Positions 24,482 through 34,463 of a stretch of DNA of 64,000 nt are shown here, in pieces. Location of the stretch: contig CAQGLR010000016.1 of the NCBI GenBank assembly GCA_948794795.1, positions 1 to 64,000 of the forward strand. Direction: 5' to 3'. The position numbers and the translations under genes are program-made. The notes beneath the pieces were generated by a model. It saw nothing but the letters and a program-made list of their open reading frames with translations. It made no database searches and had not been told where the DNA came from. How positions within the stretch are numbered: the stretch's first letter is position 1; each line of letters opens with the position of its first letter. The DNA is from an uncultured Lachnospiraceae bacterium. GTDB taxonomy: Bacteria > Bacillota > Clostridia > Lachnospirales > Lachnospiraceae.

Positions 24482-26272
24482 TTATAAAATTTTACCAGCA
24501 CCAATATATTTTCCAAAACAATAATTATCCATATAATTTTCTTTATCATTATCCATACCAATAAGATAACAACAAAGAACTGCCATATTTTTCCTAAACC
24601 TATACCTTTCCTCATTAGTATCAAGTTTTAAATAACTTTCAAATTTAAATGGTATATAAAACAATTTATATATATCAAAAATATAATCTATATACTTTTC
24701 CTTATCTGTATGTGTATATCCATATGCATACATCTTTTCTCCAAAAACCATATCTAGCCTGAACTTATCAAATGCATCAAAATATTCATTATATGGATAG
24801 TAAACTGGCTTGATATCAAAACCTGTGGTTATATATCCCGCACAACTATATCCGTTCTCTTTTCCTCCCATTGTAGTACTTAATAAAATATCATCCCATG
24901 GAATATTTAAAATACTACATAACTCATTTAATACTTCTTTGGGATTTAATTTAATATCTTCAAATCTCAGACGTATCATTTTATTATTTTTTTCCTCTTC
25001 AGTAATTTTTTCATGTGCGAGTATATGAATGTTATTTAATATAAGATTAGGATGTACTTTTTTATTTGTGTCATATTCTCCATTACCATATAATGCATAT
25101 TTAATAAAAGAACCAAAACGTACAATAGGATTCCGTATTAATTCACAAATGTATATGTCAAATTTCATATTTCTTAACCAAAATAACATTGCATCATGTA
25201 CATTCACTCCTGCATGTATATCCATATAAATAACAGTACTGCTGTTTTCTTTTCTAATATATTGCTTTTTATTAACTAAATGATAATAAGCAAAATAAAT
25301 ATTAAGAAAAATTTCCTGTTCATTGTATAATACATCTTTTTTTAAATATATCTCTAAAATTTCTTTGTATTGCTGTATCCATCCATTATCTGTCTGTTCA
25401 TACTCCATAATTTGTGAAACAATGGATTGGACTACTTTTTGTCCAGTTCCAAAATATGCGGCATTTTTTACTATAGTCCAAATATTATAAGCCCATATTT
25501 GATATCCTAAAGATAATATGTCTGGATGTGAATCCAATATAGAAGAGAAAAATATACTTCCTGAATAACAACTCATTTTCAAAAAAACAATTTTTACATC
25601 AGTAGCCTCATATTGTCTGGAAATATAATTATAATATATAATATTTTCAAGAAATAACCGGCTAACTTTCGTAATTCTATTCTCATTTAAAATATTACAT
25701 AATTTTATTTCCTCATTTTTATCCGTATCAAATTTCCCCTTTGCAAGAGGAATCCATAATGCATCAGGATATTTTTCTTTAAATGTACCAACTTCATCCT
25801 GGTAACATATATGTATATTTTTTGTTGAGATTTTTAGATAACTTTTACACCAGTTAAAAAACATTTCACATAAATATTTTTTTCCAAAAAGAACTATATT
25901 TTCTCTTTCCAAAATACCTGCCATAGCTAACATATCTTTTTTTAATATATTTCTATTTTCTAAATCTATTGCAATAAAGTAATCCTGATTAAATACAAAT
26001 CCATCCTCTTCCATACTAAACCCTATTTCTCTTGCTATAGCATAACTTTTATGTGCAATAATATAAATATCATTAGGAAATCTTTTTTTACATTCTTTAT
26101 AATTATAAACATCCAGTCCCATTATTTTTTTTTCAAAATTACAATGATCATTATCACAAAATGCACTAACAATATAACCTTTTGCTTTAATTTCACAATA
26201 TATCATCTCTCCATAATAAGATGCGCAATATATAACTACATTCCTTTTTATTGCTGGCACATTATTTATCAA
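24482..26272 (-). CDS. sulfotransferase-like protein with N-terminal Rossmann-like domains
   Basis: This 596-residue protein begins with a nucleotide-binding-like domain (VVIYCASYYGEMIYCEIKAK; VSAFCDNDHCNF) and a second related segment (ENIVLFGKKYLCEMFFNWC). Its C-terminal half looks like a sulfotransferase: a P-loop-like SCYSGSIFFSSILDSHPDIL, the RNPIVRFGSFI region, and LRFEDIKLNPKEVLNELCSI. Sulfotransferases use a 3'-phosphorylated nucleotide donor. The CysC-like kinase 42 bases downstream could make a 3'-phosphorylated CDP-phosphoramidate, so this is a candidate phosphoramidate transferase. That link is inference; a PAPS-dependent sulfation role is the alternative. The start is TTG at 26272 with GGAAGGTG upstream. 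Confidence 0.7.
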   Translation of the reverse strand: MINNVPAIKRNVVIYCASYYGEMIYCEIKAKGYIVSAFCDNDHCNFEKKIMGLDVYNYKECKKRFPNDIYIIAHKSYAIAREIGFSMEEDGFVFNQDYFIAIDLENRNILKKDMLAMAGILERENIVLFGKKYLCEMFFNWCKSYLKISTKNIHICYQDEVGTFKEKYPDALWIPLAKGKFDTDKNEEIKLCNILNENRITKVSRLFLENIIYYNYISRQYEATDVKIVFLKMSCYSGSIFFSSILDSHPDILSLGYQIWAYNIWTIVKNAAYFGTGQKVVQSIVSQIMEYEQTDNGWIQQYKEILEIYLKKDVLYNEQEIFLNIYFAYYHLVNKKQYIRKENSSTVIYMDIHAGVNVHDAMLFWLRNMKFDIYICELIRNPIVRFGSFIKYALYGNGEYDTNKKVHPNLILNNIHILAHEKITEEEKNNKMIRLRFEDIKLNPKEVLNELCSILNIPWDDILLSTTMGGKENGYSCAGYITTGFDIKPVYYPYNEYFDAFDKFRLDMVFGEKMYAYGYTHTDKEKYIDYIFDIYKLFYIPFKFESYLKLDTNEERYRFRKNMAVLCCYLIGMDNDKENYMDNYCFGKYIGAGKIL

Positions 26273-26381
26273 TATTTCACCTTCCCCTCTTAATAATTAA
26301 CTATAATAAAACCAGACAACTAATATTACTTATAATACATTTTATAATATAAGCCTGGATTCTAATTAATTGAAACTTCTA

Positions 26382-27446
26382 TTATAAACGCTTCATATGT
26401 TCTTCATGTTTTAAAATATTCCGTTCAATTACCATCATATTTAAACGTGTCCATTCTATTGTCTTTTTAATTCCATCTGATAATAAAATATTTGCTTTAA
26501 AACCTAATTTTTCTTCTGCTTTATTTATAGATGCAAAACGTTTTCCAGAATTATCCCAGTTCCTCTTAGGTAATATTTCTACGCCTGCATTATTTTCTGA
26601 ATATTCATTTATTAGATTCGCTAAATCTGCAATCATTGTTTCAACACCAGATGCAATATTATATACATCCCCTGCATCTCCTCTGACAGCACAATACAAC
26701 AGTCCCCTGCATATATCTTCTACAAAAATAAAATCCCTGCTTGCTACTCCTTCATTTTCTAAAGGAAGCTTAATATTATGTAATGCTTTATAAATAAACG
26801 TTGGTATGACATTTCTCCATACAGATGCATATGTGCCACGCCACTGGCCTGCCCCTAAAATTTCACCTGGTCCATATACATTCTGGAATCTGGCACGGAC
26901 TACTGGCAAATCATGTTGTTTAAAATAATACCCAGAATAAAACTCACCAATAATTTTAGAAATAGAATATGGACTGTCCTGGTTTATGTCTATCAATCCA
27001 TCCTCCGTAGTTGCAGTTGCAGTTCCAAATGTTTTTTTTGCAACAGAACATCCTGCCGATGAATAAACTACTTTCTTTAATCTTTTAAAATATTTTATTC
27101 TCTCAAATAACATTAATGTTGTCATAACATTATTTTCATGGTCTTTCACTGGATCAAATATTGAGCTTTGGTTACCATGAAAAGTAGCAAGATGAAAAAT
27201 GTAATCATACCTGTCAGTAATCTGTGATAATACTCTGAAATCAGTAATTGAATTTTCTATAAAATTTACTCTTCTATCAACTGGTACATTACAAATTTCT
27301 GAGGAAAGCAAATTATCAACAATTGTTATTTCAATACAAGTAACTTGGCTTAATAGCATCTTTACCAGATTACTTCCTACAAAACCTGCACCTCCGGTCA
27401 CCAGCACATTAGTATTTTCAAAATCTAAATATATATCCTTATCCAC
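26382..27446 (-). CDS. NAD-dependent sugar epimerase/dehydratase (extended SDR)
   Basis: This 354-residue extended SDR has NVLVTGGAGFVGSNLVKMLL for NAD binding, a Ser and the Tyr/Lys pair in YSSAGCS and DSPYSISKIIGE, and RDFIFVEDICRGLL in the substrate region. It is a nucleotide-sugar epimerase, dehydratase or decarboxylase-type enzyme; the precise reaction is not readable. The start is GTG at 27446, overlapping the upstream stop by one base with GGAGG before it, so it is translationally coupled to the neighbouring epimerase. Together they probably tailor a nucleotide sugar for the polymer. Confidence 0.8.
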   Translation of the reverse strand: MDKDIYLDFENTNVLVTGGAGFVGSNLVKMLLSQVTCIEITIVDNLLSSEICNVPVDRRVNFIENSITDFRVLSQITDRYDYIFHLATFHGNQSSIFDPVKDHENNVMTTLMLFERIKYFKRLKKVVYSSAGCSVAKKTFGTATATTEDGLIDINQDSPYSISKIIGEFYSGYYFKQHDLPVVRARFQNVYGPGEILGAGQWRGTYASVWRNVIPTFIYKALHNIKLPLENEGVASRDFIFVEDICRGLLYCAVRGDAGDVYNIASGVETMIADLANLINEYSENNAGVEILPKRNWDNSGKRFASINKAEEKLGFKANILLSDGIKKTIEWTRLNMMVIERNILKHEEHMKRL

Positions 27447-28399
27447 TATTTTTCCTCCACTCCATGTAAATGTGTATATGTCTGGCTGATTCCATATTCC
27501 TTATACCATTCAATTGCCTTTTTGATTCCTTCTTCTAGTGGTGTACTTACTTTCCAGTCAAAATCTTTATTTGTTTTTGTTGGATCAAGTAAAATAGTAT
27601 ATACATCATCTTCTCCTCTTTCCCTGATCTCTACATCTTTTTCTAATGTTATATCTAATGCTTTTAATGTTGCATCAAATAATTCTTTAATAGCATAATC
27701 CTTTCCACTTGACACATGGTAATATCCCTTAGACCCCATACCATTAACCGCTTTAATTACAACATCCACTAGGTCTTCTACAAAAATAAAATCCCTTCTT
27801 GTATCCATTACAAAACAAGGTTTCCCCTCTGTTAAACGGCTGAAAAATGTAGGAAGTGGTCCACTTAAATTCCTTGGACCATATGAATTTGCCAGACGGA
27901 ATGAAATAAAATCTATTCCAGACAATTCAATATATAACTCTGCTCCAGTTTTACTTATTGCATAACTGCTGCCACCAGAATATTTTCCTGAAAAATAAGG
28001 ATGTTCCAAAGTAATTGGCTGTTCAACTGGTTTTAAACCATAACAAAGCGCTGTCTGAAAATAAATTATTCTTTTAACATTAACTTTTTTTGCAGCAGTG
28101 ACAAGATTAGCTGCCCCTACTACATTAGTACTTGCATCTTCAACCCAGTTTGATGGGTCTTTATATGATGCTGCTGCATGTACAACAATTTCTGGCTTAA
28201 ATTCATTGAAAATCTTTAGCATTAATTCTGTATCAGCAATACTTCCTTCTACAACCTGTAAATTTTTATGTTCTAAAAGATTATCCCTTCTTCCTGTTGC
28301 ATAATTATCAATAACTAATACATTGTCTCCTCTTTCTAATAGTCTTTCTGCAACATGTGAACCAATATGTCCGGCACCTCCAGTTATTAATATCTTCAT
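27446..28399 (-). CDS. NAD-dependent sugar epimerase, UDP-glucose 4-epimerase-like
   Basis: This 317-residue extended SDR starts MKILITGGAGHIGSHVAERL, with DNYATGRRDNLLEH after strand 2, the catalytic Tyr/Lys in SSYAISKTGAEL and FRLANSYGPRN. It resembles UDP-glucose/GlcNAc 4-epimerase-like proteins. GAAAGGA precedes the ATG. It is coupled by a one-base overlap to the next epimerase gene. The substrate is unknown; the neighbouring uronic acid pathway suggests it modifies another repeat-unit sugar. Confidence 0.8.
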   Translation of the reverse strand: MKILITGGAGHIGSHVAERLLERGDNVLVIDNYATGRRDNLLEHKNLQVVEGSIADTELMLKIFNEFKPEIVVHAAASYKDPSNWVEDASTNVVGAANLVTAAKKVNVKRIIYFQTALCYGLKPVEQPITLEHPYFSGKYSGGSSYAISKTGAELYIELSGIDFISFRLANSYGPRNLSGPLPTFFSRLTEGKPCFVMDTRRDFIFVEDLVDVVIKAVNGMGSKGYYHVSSGKDYAIKELFDATLKALDITLEKDVEIRERGEDDVYTILLDPTKTNKDFDWKVSTPLEEGIKKAIEWYKEYGISQTYTHLHGVEEK

Positions 28400-28453
28400 A
28401 CTATACCATTCCTTTCAAAATATTTTTTGCATTATAAATATTTAATATATAGT

Positions 28454-29725
28454 CTATTTGTCAAATACAATAATCCTGTTATCCACTAAAAAATTATTTA
28501 CAGTTAATAATATCTTTATAAATATACTTTGTACCTTTTTTATTTTTTGCTTTTTCTTCACAAATGGTAAAATTACGCTAAATACATGCTTTACATAATT
28601 TTTGTAAGTATATTTGCCAGACTGGATAATATCTCTATATGCACGTCTGGCTATTTTTTCACACATTTCTTTATCTTTTGCTTTTAATAATACATCGTCC
28701 AGATTACTAAAATCCTTTTTTAATTCAATATAATGTATATTGGGTTTAAAAATACCAGCATAATCCCCTTCTACAAGAATCTGGCAAGTCTTTACCATAG
28801 CAGCCTCAAAACATCTTGGAGAAATTGCAGTATAATCAATTGGAGAAGCATAAACCTGCAATATATCTTTATCTACATCTTCATATGTTGCTTTCCTGTT
28901 CTTTTTTAAATAATCATATACCCTTTTTTCTATTATACCATCAGGATCATGTAAAGAACTTCCTCCCATACAGGAAATCATTGTGCGGCACCGAAGCATA
29001 AACCTAAACCAGTCTAGTCCATAAAAAGTGTTTTTATCACCACATGTATTACATATATCCGTTTTTAAATCTGGATACTCTCTTAATTTTTTATTTACAA
29101 CTTCTGGAATCAATGTTTTTAACCTACCCTGGAATCCCAAAGAAAAAGGTGTAGTATCTGCCCTGTATCCTATATCAATATCACGTTGTATTTTTTCAGT
29201 TTTAATAATTTTTTTAACTTTATTTAATGTACTAGAATCAACATATCCTGTAAGTACCTGTTCTATTTTCTTTACTTTTACCTTGTCTTCAGGATACAAC
29301 ACTTTGGCTGTATTTAAATTAGCAGCAGTAAAAATAATATCTATCCCAACTGAATTAATAAACTGATGAATTTTATTAGTATACCTGTTTTCATCCTGTA
29401 CAAAAACAACTTTTACTGAACCTTTACTAAATTGTTTTATCCTGTTTATATTCTTTTCCCATTCTCTTTTAGACCAATGCCAGCGGTAACACATGAGGAT
29501 TGAATGAAAAATAATAATATCAAAATTAATATGTGTTAAAATAATATCAAAATTAATATCACTTCTATAACTATAATAAAATATATTAATATTATCTGGT
29601 CTGTATTTTCCAAAACAAAAAATAGAATCTTCAATTGTCTTTCTTATGTTTTTTTGTTCTCTTCCATATATAACCAAGACATTGTATTTTTCTTTTTTTA
29701 TGATATTTTTCTTATTATAAAACAT
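28454..29725 (-). CDS. glycosyltransferase, GT4/CgeB-like
   Basis: This 423-residue protein has a weakly conserved N-terminal half (VLVIYGREQKNIRKT; DIIIFHSILMCYRWH) and a glycosyltransferase-like C-terminal half. The latter shows ISPRCFEAAMVKTCQILVEG, then IHYIELKKDFSNLDD and a terminal helix ARRAYRDIIQSGKYTY, as in CgeB/GT4 proteins. The substrate is unknown. GAGGAG precedes the ATG. It lies 4 bases after the stand-alone Rossmann protein and just before the epimerase pair. Confidence 0.65.
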   Translation of the reverse strand: MFYNKKNIIKKEKYNVLVIYGREQKNIRKTIEDSIFCFGKYRPDNINIFYYSYRSDINFDIILTHINFDIIIFHSILMCYRWHWSKREWEKNINRIKQFSKGSVKVVFVQDENRYTNKIHQFINSVGIDIIFTAANLNTAKVLYPEDKVKVKKIEQVLTGYVDSSTLNKVKKIIKTEKIQRDIDIGYRADTTPFSLGFQGRLKTLIPEVVNKKLREYPDLKTDICNTCGDKNTFYGLDWFRFMLRCRTMISCMGGSSLHDPDGIIEKRVYDYLKKNRKATYEDVDKDILQVYASPIDYTAISPRCFEAAMVKTCQILVEGDYAGIFKPNIHYIELKKDFSNLDDVLLKAKDKEMCEKIARRAYRDIIQSGKYTYKNYVKHVFSVILPFVKKKQKIKKVQSIFIKILLTVNNFLVDNRIIVFDK

Positions 29726-29729
29726 ATTG

Positions 29730-30206
29730 TTATAACTCCTCTATTACCTCTTCAAGTGAAATAACTGGACAAGATAGTTTGTTGCTCAATTCTTCTGCAA
29801 TTGCATCAAAATCAAAAACAGCAGTTACAATTATTGCGTCAACTTCTTCAAGTACTTCATCTGGTTCTCTAGCTTCAACTTCAGCAAAAACACTTGAAGC
29901 TTCCTGGTCAATTACATATGCAATTTCAACATTGCTATTTTCTAATTCTTCATATAAACGGTTTCCTAATTCTCCCATACCATAAATAGCGATCTTTTTA
30001 TAATTTTTCTGGATAAAATACCCATCAATCTTTTTACCCTGATGTAAAAAAATCATCCACTGGTTCAAAATCTTATAATACAATTTAAACTTATCTACAT
30101 GTTTTTTTTGCTTGTCAGCCGCCTTTTTATTTAACATTACACCTCCTGCATAGCCTAAAGACACCCCAAACAACATTTTTATAACTGTAGTAATTTTTTG
30201 TTTCAT
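29730..30206 (-). CDS. stand-alone Rossmann-like nucleotide-binding protein
   Basis: From the ATG at 30206 (AGGAGGG upstream) the 158-residue product has a short N-terminal hydrophobic segment (VIKMLFGVSLGYAGGVMLN) and a Rossmann-like domain (KIAIYGMGELGNRLYEELEN; IAYVIDQEASSVFAEVE; AIIVTAVFDFDAI). This is the same domain that is fused to six other enzymes in the locus, here on its own. The N-terminal segment could anchor it to the membrane. Function unknown; a scaffold or regulatory nucleotide-binding role is possible. Confidence 0.65.
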   Translation of the reverse strand: MKQKITTVIKMLFGVSLGYAGGVMLNKKAADKQKKHVDKFKLYYKILNQWMIFLHQGKKIDGYFIQKNYKKIAIYGMGELGNRLYEELENSNVEIAYVIDQEASSVFAEVEAREPDEVLEEVDAIIVTAVFDFDAIAEELSNKLSCPVISLEEVIEEL

Positions 30207-30251
30207 TAACTTATTCCCTCCTTTAAATTTGTTTAAAATATAAAACATTTT

Positions 30252-31376
30252 TTATTTAACAGATATAATAATATCTGCAATCTCTTTTACTTGTCCCAAT
30301 GTCATATATGGATGTATTGGCAATGATAAAACCCGTTCTGTTAAATATAAAGTATTTATATAATTTACTGCTTCTAGCCCTGTTCCATAAAATGCTTTCT
30401 GTTCATGCATGCCTCTCATGTAATATATCATGGCTGGTATACCATTTTCTTTTAATATTGTTTTCACCTTTTCCCTCTCTACCCTGTCTTTGCATACCAC
30501 AGTATACTGTGCCCAGCTTGAATAAAAACCATTTGGAATATCCGGAGTAATAACTTTATCTCTTAATAACTCTGAATACAATCCTGCTATTGAATTTACC
30601 ATTTCAATCTCATATTCCTTAAACGCTTTTAACTTTACTTTTAAAACTGCTGCTTGCACAGTATCTAATCTTGAATTCATCCCAATCCGGATATTGTCAT
30701 ATTTATTTATCCCTTTGCCATGTACACATAATGAACGTATTATATCTGCCCAGTCATCATTATTAGTAAAAACTGCACCTCCGTCACCATAACATCCTAA
30801 AGGCTTAGCTGGAAAAAAAGAAGTTGTCCCTATATCCCCAAAACTACATGACATCTGGCAACCATTTTTTCCTCCAAAACCTTGTGCCCCGTCTTCCAAA
30901 ACAAGTAAATTATATTTCTTTGCAACTTTTCTTAACCTGTCATAATCTGCTGCCTGCCCAAATAAATCAACTGCAATTACAACCCGTGGAACCAGTTTTC
31001 CATCATCAAGTACTTTTATAACAGCCTCCTCCAAAGATTTAACTGAAATATTGTATGTGTCCTTCTCTACATCAACAAATACAGGAGTTGCACCACAAAA
31101 TGCAGGAGCTTCCCCAGAAGCAAAAAAAGTAAAATCTGGTACAAATACAGCATCACCTTTTCCTATTCCCCATGCAAGTAAAGCCAATACCAATGCATCT
31201 GTACCATTTCCACAAGTTATACAATTTTTAACTCCAATATAACTGGCTAACTCCTCTTCCAATTCCATAACCTCTATACCTGAAATAAAATGTGAATTTT
31301 CAAATACCTTTAATACAGAATTATCAATATCTGTTTTTAATTTATTATATTGTAATTTTAAATCCCTGAATTCCAA
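30252..31376 (-). CDS. DegT/DnrJ/EryC1 aminotransferase, WbpE/WlbC-like
   Basis: This 374-residue PLP enzyme of the sugar aminotransferase family has CGNGTDALVLALLAWGI, VLEDGAQGFGG and SFFPAKPLGCYGDGGA with the PLP lysine, and YDNIRIGMNSRLDTVQAAVL. Together with the neighbouring acetyltransferase, 3-dehydrogenase, 6-dehydrogenase and 2-epimerase it matches WbpE/WlbC, which aminates the C3 ketone of UDP-GlcNAc(3-oxo)A. The start is TTG at 31376 with GGAG eleven bases upstream. It overlaps the acetyltransferase gene by 19 bases. Confidence 0.88.
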   Translation of the reverse strand: MEFRDLKLQYNKLKTDIDNSVLKVFENSHFISGIEVMELEEELASYIGVKNCITCGNGTDALVLALLAWGIGKGDAVFVPDFTFFASGEAPAFCGATPVFVDVEKDTYNISVKSLEEAVIKVLDDGKLVPRVVIAVDLFGQAADYDRLRKVAKKYNLLVLEDGAQGFGGKNGCQMSCSFGDIGTTSFFPAKPLGCYGDGGAVFTNNDDWADIIRSLCVHGKGINKYDNIRIGMNSRLDTVQAAVLKVKLKAFKEYEIEMVNSIAGLYSELLRDKVITPDIPNGFYSSWAQYTVVCKDRVEREKVKTILKENGIPAMIYYMRGMHEQKAFYGTGLEAVNYINTLYLTERVLSLPIHPYMTLGQVKEIADIIISVK

Positions 31377-31912
31377 TATTTTTTAATCTCCTTTTTACAT
31401 TTTGGACATAATCCCTGGTGTCTTAAAATTTCACCACATTCACAAACTATACCTGTTTGTTTTGCAGGAACTCCTGTCACAAGTGCATAATCTGGCACAT
31501 CTTTTGTTACAACTGCCCCAGCGGACACCATTGCAAACCGCCCTATAACATTTCCACACACAACAGTTGCATTTGCGCCAATGGATGCACCCTCTTTTAC
31601 AAGTGTTTTCTTATATCCCTGTACACCTTTTGGATATCTTGCCCTTGGTGTTAAATCATTTGTAAAAACACATGATGGTCCACAAAAAACGCCATCTTCT
31701 ATTTCCACACCTTCATAAACTGATACATTATTCTGTATTTTTACAAAATTTCCAATTTTCACATTACTGGATATATTAACATTCTGCCCTAGAGTACAAT
31801 TATCCCCAATAACTGCACCAGACTGTATATGACAAAAATGCCATATTTTTGTATTATTCCCAATTTCAACACCATCATCAACATAACTGCTTTTATGTAC
31901 AAAATAGTCCAT
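31358..31912 (-). CDS. left-handed beta-helix N-acetyltransferase, WbpD/WlbB-like
   Basis: This 184-residue protein is built of hexapeptide repeats (IGNNTKIWHFCHIQSGAVIG; SVYEGVEIEDGVFCG) with the PTLTPRARY-like block FTNDLTPRARYPKGV, the hallmark of WbpD/WlbB. These enzymes acetylate the 3-amino group of UDP-GlcNAc3NA. The C-terminus has a four-Cys zinc-like tail (CECGEILRHQGLCPKCKKE), also seen in the family. It lies between the aminotransferase and the 3-dehydrogenase genes in the same order as a pathway operon. Confidence 0.9.
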   Translation of the reverse strand: MDYFVHKSSYVDDGVEIGNNTKIWHFCHIQSGAVIGDNCTLGQNVNISSNVKIGNFVKIQNNVSVYEGVEIEDGVFCGPSCVFTNDLTPRARYPKGVQGYKKTLVKEGASIGANATVVCGNVIGRFAMVSAGAVVTKDVPDYALVTGVPAKQTGIVCECGEILRHQGLCPKCKKEIKKYWNSGI

Positions 31913-31942
31913 TATTTTGCCTCAACTATAATATTTATATTG

Positions 31943-33019
31943 TTAAAAAATTCCTGACATATCTTTTGTTCCAAAATTCACTAAAGGCAGCTTTACTGGC
32001 ACTTTATCCTTCTGGCTTTTATATACTGCAAGAACCAGTTCCAATGCCCTTTTACCTGCATATCCATCAATATAAGGTATCCTGTCCTCTTCAATGGCCA
32101 AAACCATATCTGAAAACAAACGTGAATGTCCATTTCCATAAACATTATTTGTTATTTCACGTAATTCTTTAATTACAGCATCATCCTTACTTTCATCTGA
32201 AAAATCCCATATATCTATGTTATTAGCAGATTTACCTCCTATTTTTACTGTACCTTTTTCGCCGAATAAATATAAAGATTCTTCCATATTTTCAGGATAT
32301 ACATTTGTTGTTCCTTCAATAATGCCTACAGAACCATTTTTAAAAGTTACTATAGCTGTTCCAAAATCTTCTGCTTCTATATAATTATGAAACTGTCGCC
32401 GTGTCACGCCATATACCTCTTCTATTTCATCACCTAACATCCAGCGTAATAAATCAATGCCATGTATACACTGGTTCATCAATGCACCACCATCCTGCTC
32501 CCATGTTCCTCTCCACAAAGCCTGTTTATAATACCTATAATCCCTGTTCCAGCGTACATGGACAGTACCATGTGAAATCCTTCCAAACCGTCCATTTTCC
32601 AAAGCTTTTCTTGTATTTTGTATTGCTATATTAAAACGGTTCTGGTGACAAGCACATACTTTTACATTATTTTTCTCTGCCTGGTATATAATTTCATCTG
32701 CATCTTGTATGCTCATTGCAACAGGTTTTTCAATAATCACATGAATTTTATTCTGGATACAATATAATGCAATTTCTGCATGTTTGCCACTTTCTGTTGC
32801 AATACTTATTAAATCTATGTTATTTTCTTTTATCATTTCTTTATAATTTGTATAACATTTAATATTCTTATTTGGATTGATACCACTTTTTTCTAAAACT
32901 TGTTTCATATGTTCCGGAATTATGTCACAAACAGCAATAATCTCAAGCTTGTTATTTATTGCAGCCTTAATATGATTTATAGAAATACGTCCACAGCCTA
33001 TCAAAGCATATTTCAACAT
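31943..33019 (-). CDS. Gfo/Idh/MocA oxidoreductase, WbpB/WlbA-like 3-dehydrogenase
   Basis: From the ATG at 33019 (AGGAGG seven bases upstream) the 358-residue product begins MLKYALIGCGRISINHIKAA and carries the EKPVAMS motif and the substrate region GGALMNQCIHGIDLLRWMLG of this family. In context it fits WbpB/WlbA, which oxidises UDP-GlcNAcA at C3 before amination. Nearby genes provide the preceding (6-dehydrogenase) and following (aminotransferase, acetyltransferase) steps. Confidence 0.88.
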   Translation of the reverse strand: MLKYALIGCGRISINHIKAAINNKLEIIAVCDIIPEHMKQVLEKSGINPNKNIKCYTNYKEMIKENNIDLISIATESGKHAEIALYCIQNKIHVIIEKPVAMSIQDADEIIYQAEKNNVKVCACHQNRFNIAIQNTRKALENGRFGRISHGTVHVRWNRDYRYYKQALWRGTWEQDGGALMNQCIHGIDLLRWMLGDEIEEVYGVTRRQFHNYIEAEDFGTAIVTFKNGSVGIIEGTTNVYPENMEESLYLFGEKGTVKIGGKSANNIDIWDFSDESKDDAVIKELREITNNVYGNGHSRLFSDMVLAIEEDRIPYIDGYAGKRALELVLAVYKSQKDKVPVKLPLVNFGTKDMSGIF

Positions 33020-33128
33020 CTGTCTGCCTCCTATATACACTTCATATTAATTTAATTTCACATTCTTTTAGCCTTAATCAACAGAAAAAATAATTTAAGA
33101 AAAACTTTTCCAGTACAATATCTGACTA

Positions 33129-34442
33129 TTACAATACTTCAATATTTTCTCTGTTAATAATATCCTTCATCACATTTTTAGTATCAAAAATTATTTTTGC
33201 ATTTTTTTGTACCATTTCATAATCTACATTTGAATGTGCAGTTGTAATTATTATTAAATCATATTTACTAACAATCCATCCATCAATCTTATCAAGACTG
33301 TAATACATAGTACCCTCATCTCTATAGGACTTAACCCATGGATCATAATATTCTACATATGCCTTGTGCTTTTTTAACTCCTTTATTACAGAAATAGCAG
33401 GACTTTCCCTGTAATCATCAATATCTGCTTTGTATGCCACCCCAAGTACTAATATACAAGAACCATTTAAGGGCTTCTTAAAATTATTTAGTATTTTACT
33501 TGCCCGTTCTACACAGTACTCAGGCATTTTATCATTAATCATCATGGAATTTTCAATCATTGATGTATGAAACCCAAACTCACGGGCCTTCCAAGATAAG
33601 TAATATGGATCTAAAGGTATGCAATGTCCTCCAAGCCCAGGTCCAGGATAAAATGCCTGAAAACCATAAGGTTTTGTTTTTGCTGCATCAATTACTTCCC
33701 AGACATCTATATCCATTTTTTCGCATAACATAGCCAATTCATTCACTAATGCAATATTTACATTTCTGTAAGTATTCTCCAATATTTTTTCCATTTCAGC
33801 AACTTCCGGTGAAGAAACTTCACGAATATCACTATCTAATACAGCACGGTACATTGCAGCAGCAATTTCTGTTGCATCTTTCCCAACCCCTCCTACTACC
33901 TTTGGTGTGTTTTTTGTTTTATATATCAAATTGCCAGGGTCAACCCTTTCCGGAGAAAAAGCCAGATAAAAATCTTCTCCACACTTTAAACCAGAACCAT
34001 TTTCTAAAATTGGCATAATCAGTTCTGTTGTAGTTCCCGGATATGTAGTAGATTCCAAAACAATTATTGTATTTCTTTTGAAGTGCCTTGCAATAGCCTG
34101 TGCAGAAGATTTTATATACGAAATATCAGGCTGTTGGTGTTTATCTAATGGTGTTGGCACACAAATTGCAACAAAATCAGCTTCTTTAATAAAATCAAAG
34201 TTATTTGTTGCCCTGAACATGCCATTTTCAACAAGCTTTTTTAAATCTGAACCAACAACATCACCAATATAATTCTGCCCTTTATTTACCATATCAACTT
34301 TTTCAGGCTGTATGTCAAAACCTATTGTTTTAAAGCCTGCTTTTGCCTTTTCTACTGCCAAAGGCAGACCAACATATCCAAGACCTACAACACCCACTAT
34401 AAGTTCTTTTTTATGTATTTTATTTAATAATTCTTCTTTCAT
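33129..34442 (-). CDS. UDP-N-acetylglucosamine 6-dehydrogenase, WbpA-like
   Basis: This 437-residue nucleotide-sugar dehydrogenase has VGVVGLGYVGLPLAVEKAKA for NAD binding, FSPERVDPGN, and the catalytic Cys in YPGPGLGGHCIPLDPYYLSW. The sequence type is the UDP-GlcNAc 6-dehydrogenase (WbpA) group rather than UDP-glucose dehydrogenase. It makes UDP-GlcNAcA, the first intermediate of the diacetamido uronic acid route encoded next to it. GAGG precedes the ATG. Confidence 0.9.
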   Translation of the reverse strand: MKEELLNKIHKKELIVGVVGLGYVGLPLAVEKAKAGFKTIGFDIQPEKVDMVNKGQNYIGDVVGSDLKKLVENGMFRATNNFDFIKEADFVAICVPTPLDKHQQPDISYIKSSAQAIARHFKRNTIIVLESTTYPGTTTELIMPILENGSGLKCGEDFYLAFSPERVDPGNLIYKTKNTPKVVGGVGKDATEIAAAMYRAVLDSDIREVSSPEVAEMEKILENTYRNVNIALVNELAMLCEKMDIDVWEVIDAAKTKPYGFQAFYPGPGLGGHCIPLDPYYLSWKAREFGFHTSMIENSMMINDKMPEYCVERASKILNNFKKPLNGSCILVLGVAYKADIDDYRESPAISVIKELKKHKAYVEYYDPWVKSYRDEGTMYYSLDKIDGWIVSKYDLIIITTAHSNVDYEMVQKNAKIIFDTKNVMKDIINRENIEVL

Positions 34443-34463
34443 TGTTTACCTCAATATTGAAAA

